Of a stretch of 42,218 nucleotides of DNA, positions 40,127 through 42,218 are shown piece by piece (the first letter of the stretch is position 1; every line of letters starts with the position of its first letter). Under the pieces are notes generated by a model that ran no database searches, had not been told where the DNA came from, and worked only from the letters and a program-made list of their open reading frames with translations. The DNA is from a virus. The DNA is taken from IMG/VR virus record IMGVR_UViG_3300044837_000117, positions 1 through 42,218 of that record; one strand, written 5' to 3'. The position numbers and the translations under genes were made by a program.

Positions 40127-41157
40127 TAGCCTTTCGATCCGATCTTCTCGACCGCGGCTTGGCGATGGTCGGGAGAGAGGTGAGCATAACGCATGGTCAT
40201 AAGGATCGACTTGTGGCCGAGGAGCACCTGGACGGTTCGGATGTCGACGCCGGCCATCACCAGGCGGCTCGCAAAAGTGTGACGGAGATCATGCCAGTGA
40301 AAGTCCTGGACGCCGGCGGCCTTCGCGGAATCTTCTAACCATCGGCGCCAATCGCGTTGCTCATCGTCCTTAGTGGCGCGGCAAACATAAACCGCGTCCG
40401 GCTTCTTTGCAAGCTGCAGGCGCTCGATCGCGGCGCGCGTCGACGAATTCACGACGATAAATCTCCGGCCGGTTTTTCCTTTCACTGTCAGAATCCCGCT
40501 TTCCAGGTCGACATCCTTCCACTTCAATGTGAATTGTTCGCCGCGGCGCATGCCGGTATAGAGCGCCAGGTCAAACTCCGGCTCATGATCCGAAAACTTC
40601 TTACGGATCATTCCGCGGAGCCTGGTCTCTTCGTCGTCTTTCAAATAGCGGACGCGGGAATCGTTCTCGCGAAAGCGCTTCACCCGGGCGACGGGGTTTG
40701 TACGGAGCCGGCCGGTCCGGAGCGCAAAGGAATAGATCGAAGAGATGAGCGATCGATACCGATTGACCGTGGATCCGGAGTTACCTGCATCGCGCAGATC
40801 GGAGAATAGTTTCTCGAGCTGCTCCGGAGTGATGAGCTCTGCCGGCGTCGCACCGATCCGCGGCAAGATTGTCTCCAATCGAAGACAATCTGTTTTGTAG
40901 GATTGCGGAGCGAGACGAAGTTTCTTGTGCTGCAGGGCGGCCAGCGCCAGCTCCCGGAACGAGACGGCCGCGGCGCGCGGCGACAGGTACTTTCCTTCGC
41001 GGATCTCAGCTTGTCGCCTGGCGAAGGCCTCGAGGGCTTCGGATCGACGGCCGATCTTTTCGCGATGACGCTTGCGGCCGGCGTCGTAATAGTCGATCCA
41101 GAAGACGCCGGACTTCGGAGGCCGCTCGAAGATGCCTCCGCTCTGCTTAATTTTCAT
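40126..41157 (-). CDS. int: Second tyrosine integrase (Int2)
   Basis: 343 residues, similar to Int1 throughout (for example SGVFWIDYYDAGRKRHREKIG and MRYAHLSPDH). Catalytic residues: R204 in TGMRRGE, H289 and R292 in HDLRH, H315 in LLGHKS, Y324 in TTMRYAHLS-like TMRYAHLS. It should be active. It is first in a leftward block of five genes, with no obvious att repeat of its own. Whether it serves excision, a nested element or cassette movement is unknown. Confidence 0.93.
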   Translation of the reverse strand: MKIKQSGGIFERPPKSGVFWIDYYDAGRKRHREKIGRRSEALEAFARRQAEIREGKYLSPRAAAVSFRELALAALQHKKLRLAPQSYKTDCLRLETILPRIGATPAELITPEQLEKLFSDLRDAGNSGSTVNRYRSLISSIYSFALRTGRLRTNPVARVKRFRENDSRVRYLKDDEETRLRGMIRKKFSDHEPEFDLALYTGMRRGEQFTLKWKDVDLESGILTVKGKTGRRFIVVNSSTRAAIERLQLAKKPDAVYVCRATKDDEQRDWRRWLEDSAKAAGVQDFHWHDLRHTFASRLVMAGVDIRTVQVLLGHKSILMTMRYAHLSPDHRQAAVEKIGSKG

Positions 41158-41225
41158 TTACAAACAACGTAGCACGGCTGTTATAGTGCGATCTTAACTT
41201 ACCTAATCGGCCTGACGAACACACC

Positions 41226-41260
41226 AACGCCGCGCACTCCGAATCGTGCGCGGCGTTTTT
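41226..41260 (+). terminator. Strong intrinsic terminator, + orientation
   Basis: A 12-bp stem (AACGCCGCGCAC 41226-41237 with GTGCGCGGCGTT 41246-41257) and 8-base loop are followed by a run ending TTTTT (41256-41260). The T-run orients it for rightward transcripts, yet no + strand gene precedes it. It also lies right after the stop of the leftward cargo gene, for which it may act as a hairpin terminator. Confidence 0.75.
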
Positions 41261-41911
41261 CTATTGTCCAGAAGCTTTAACTGCAACCATAGCCTCGTGC
41301 CCTTGTTTGGTTTTCCAGTCGGCTAAGATTGAGGCGCAGAACTTTTCAGATTTGTTCTTGATGCTCTGATGTATCCCGTGCGCAGCGTCCATGAGAAGTA
41401 CTTCGCCGGATGCATTCAGAATTGCCATCTGGTTGTGGTTGTTGGCTTCGTGGTTCAGCATTACGGTGTAGTCTGCACCGTCCTGCTTCATCGTGACGGT
41501 TACCGGGCAACCTGCAAAGTCTTTAGCCAACTCAAGGCTCTGGTCATGCTGACTGGTGTTTGACCACGCACCGCCAAACAAACCACGGCCAGCGGTTGTC
41601 TGCGTGTTTCCGGCGCCATTGAGAAACACAACGGGTCTATCATGAGCAACAGTGACAGGCGATGCTGGTGCAGGTTTGACCAGCTCGGCAGGCGCTACCG
41701 TCACAGCCCGCGGTGCGGTAGGTTCCGACGTTACTTTCTCCTTAACGATTGAGCAGACCTGAGTGTCTGCCCCACTCCCAACGATTGACTCGCTAGGGCC
41801 GATATTGTCGCCCGGCGTCAGTGGTCGGCATTTGACTTCTGTTTTGGTTCCCTGTGCAAACGCGGGTGCAGCAAACAGTAGACTGATGGACAGAAGGCGG
41901 GCGATTTTCAT
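41261..41911 (-). CDS. Secreted protein of unknown function, prophage cargo
   Basis: 216 residues with a clear signal peptide (KIARLLSISLLFAAPAFAQG, cleavage probably after AFA). A Pro/Ala/Thr-rich segment follows (about 60-90), then a compact C-terminal domain with LELAKDFAGCPVTVTMKQDG, NHEANNHNQMAIL and KFCASILADW. Cysteines at C28-like and C-terminal places may form disulfides. AAGGAG lies nine bases before the ATG. It is a typical lysogenic-conversion (moron) position beside attR. No family recognised. Confidence 0.65.
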   Translation of the reverse strand: MKIARLLSISLLFAAPAFAQGTKTEVKCRPLTPGDNIGPSESIVGSGADTQVCSIVKEKVTSEPTAPRAVTVAPAELVKPAPASPVTVAHDRPVVFLNGAGNTQTTAGRGLFGGAWSNTSQHDQSLELAKDFAGCPVTVTMKQDGADYTVMLNHEANNHNQMAILNASGEVLLMDAAHGIHQSIKNKSEKFCASILADWKTKQGHEAMVAVKASGQ

Positions 41912-42183
41912 TGGCGTTGCTCCTTTTTGTTCCGCAGGCCAATAGTAGTCACTAAGGCTTAGTTACGGGAATAGTACGTCTGTACCTTGTAACCTTTTGG
42001 GCAAGATCAGCGGATAGACCGGCGGATAAATCGAGCAACGCGCGCGTGCGCCTGGTGCCGCTGGTGCCATCCTGGTGCCAGCGACTCACGTTTTCCCACA
42101 ACTCACCGCAGATGCTTTTACTGAAAAACAAGCGTTTAACGGGAAACCAATTCGTCCCACAACCCGCCGCGACTGGCTACGAC
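41912..42183. other. 272-bp non-coding segment before attR
   Basis: It holds the promoter region of the leftward cargo gene and three CTGGTGCC repeats, and no gene that can be supported. On the minus strand the frame around the repeats could encode a short RWHQDGT-like stretch, similar to the Int1 tail, perhaps a leftover of an integrase end. Confidence 0.5.
42052..42079. repeat. Three CTGGTGCC repeats near attR
   Basis: CTGGTGCC occurs at 42052-42059, 42061-42068 and 42072-42079; the 17-bp block 42063-42079 equals 1708-1724 near attL. Possible integrase arm-binding sites on the right arm. Confidence 0.45.
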
Positions 42184-42218
42184 GGAGTATGGATCCGCTG
42201 CTATAGCCGCCGCGCTAT
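42184..42218. repeat. attR core, 35-bp direct repeat
   Basis: Identical to 1614-1648. It runs to the last base of the window, so its real length may exceed 35 bp; the remaining 3' end of the host glycosyltransferase gene should follow outside the window. Confidence 0.88.

Larger units (their letters stand above)
39308..40158 (-). repeat. Repeated gene-junction sequence, four copies
   Basis: The 3' ends of Int2 and the next three small genes carry the same sequence on the minus strand, core GGATCGAA. Copies: 40133-40158 and 39867-39892 (26 bp identical), 39519-39538 (20 bp identical to the second copy, including GATCGGATCGAAGCCGTGA) and 39308-39324 (17 bp). Spacings are about 266, 350 and 210 bp, that is one small gene each. 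Confidence 0.85.
1614..42218. mobile_element. Integrated prophage, HK97-like siphovirus type
   Basis: The element is bounded by a 35-bp perfect direct repeat (1614-1648 and 42184-42218). It carries a tyrosine integrase beside attL, an excisionase-like HTH, replication genes, an HNH/TerS/TerL/portal/protease/capsid head module, a tail module with tape measure and DUF2460/DUF2163/NlpC-P60 tip genes, and lysis-type genes. Gene order is that of long non-contractile-tailed phages with GTA-like tail tips. No core structural gene is visibly broken, so it could be functional. The right repeat ends exactly at the window edge and may be longer than 35 bp. The boundaries are read directly; activity is inference. 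Confidence 0.93.

Overview
The window is a nearly complete temperate siphovirus-type prophage in a GC-rich bacterial chromosome. Bases 1-1613 are host sequence: the 3' end of a DUF2064-type glycosyltransferase gene and a GTGA-coupled GT-C family membrane glycosyltransferase. A 35-bp perfect direct repeat (1614-1648 and 42184-42218, reaching the last base of the window) marks attL and attR, so the element is about 40.6 kb and sits in the 3' end of the membrane glycosyltransferase gene. The host cannot be named from sequence alone. Codon style and prophage type would fit Acidobacteriota or a similar soil lineage, but that is inference.

Layout, left to right. 1.6-3.1 kb: leftward tyrosine integrase (Int1) and a ribbon-helix-helix (RHH) protein, then a divergent control region with a palindromic operator. 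3.1-5.8 kb: rightward RHH, excisionase-like HTH, a replication initiator with a candidate origin inside its linker, and a helicase-loader-like protein. 5.8-12.4 kb: a tightly coupled string of small early genes (many start/stop overlaps, many Cys-rich zinc-ribbon-like proteins), a protein with an Ala/Asp/Tyr repeat, a HerA-like ATPase and small membrane proteins. 12.4-26 kb: HNH endonuclease, lysozyme-like protein, small and large terminase, HK97-type portal, prohead protease and capsid, then connector, adaptor, gp10-like, tail completion and tail tube proteins. 26-36 kb: tail assembly chaperones linked by a -1 frameshift, tape measure, DUF2460, DUF2163-type hub, NlpC/P60 peptidase, a 1277-aa tail tip protein and a structural protein. 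36-38.4 kb: a JAMM peptidase, membrane and spanin-like proteins and small unknowns. 38.4-39.1 kb: about 700 bp with no convincing protein gene but with palindromes and a tRNA-like fold. 39.1-41.2 kb: a leftward block with a second integrase (Int2), a paralogue of Int1, followed by four small genes whose junctions share a repeated sequence. 41.2-42.2 kb: a secreted-protein cargo gene and attR.

The morphogenesis genes follow the HK97/GTA-like order for a long non-contractile tail, and the P27-type small terminase next to an HNH nuclease suggests cos-type packaging. The least expected parts are the right-hand block (Int2 plus repeat-bounded small genes), the tRNA-like RNA beside it, the codon-homogeneous Ala/Asp/Tyr repeat, a domain shared by a head-tail connector and the tail tip protein, and the HerA ATPase with two C-terminal winged helices.
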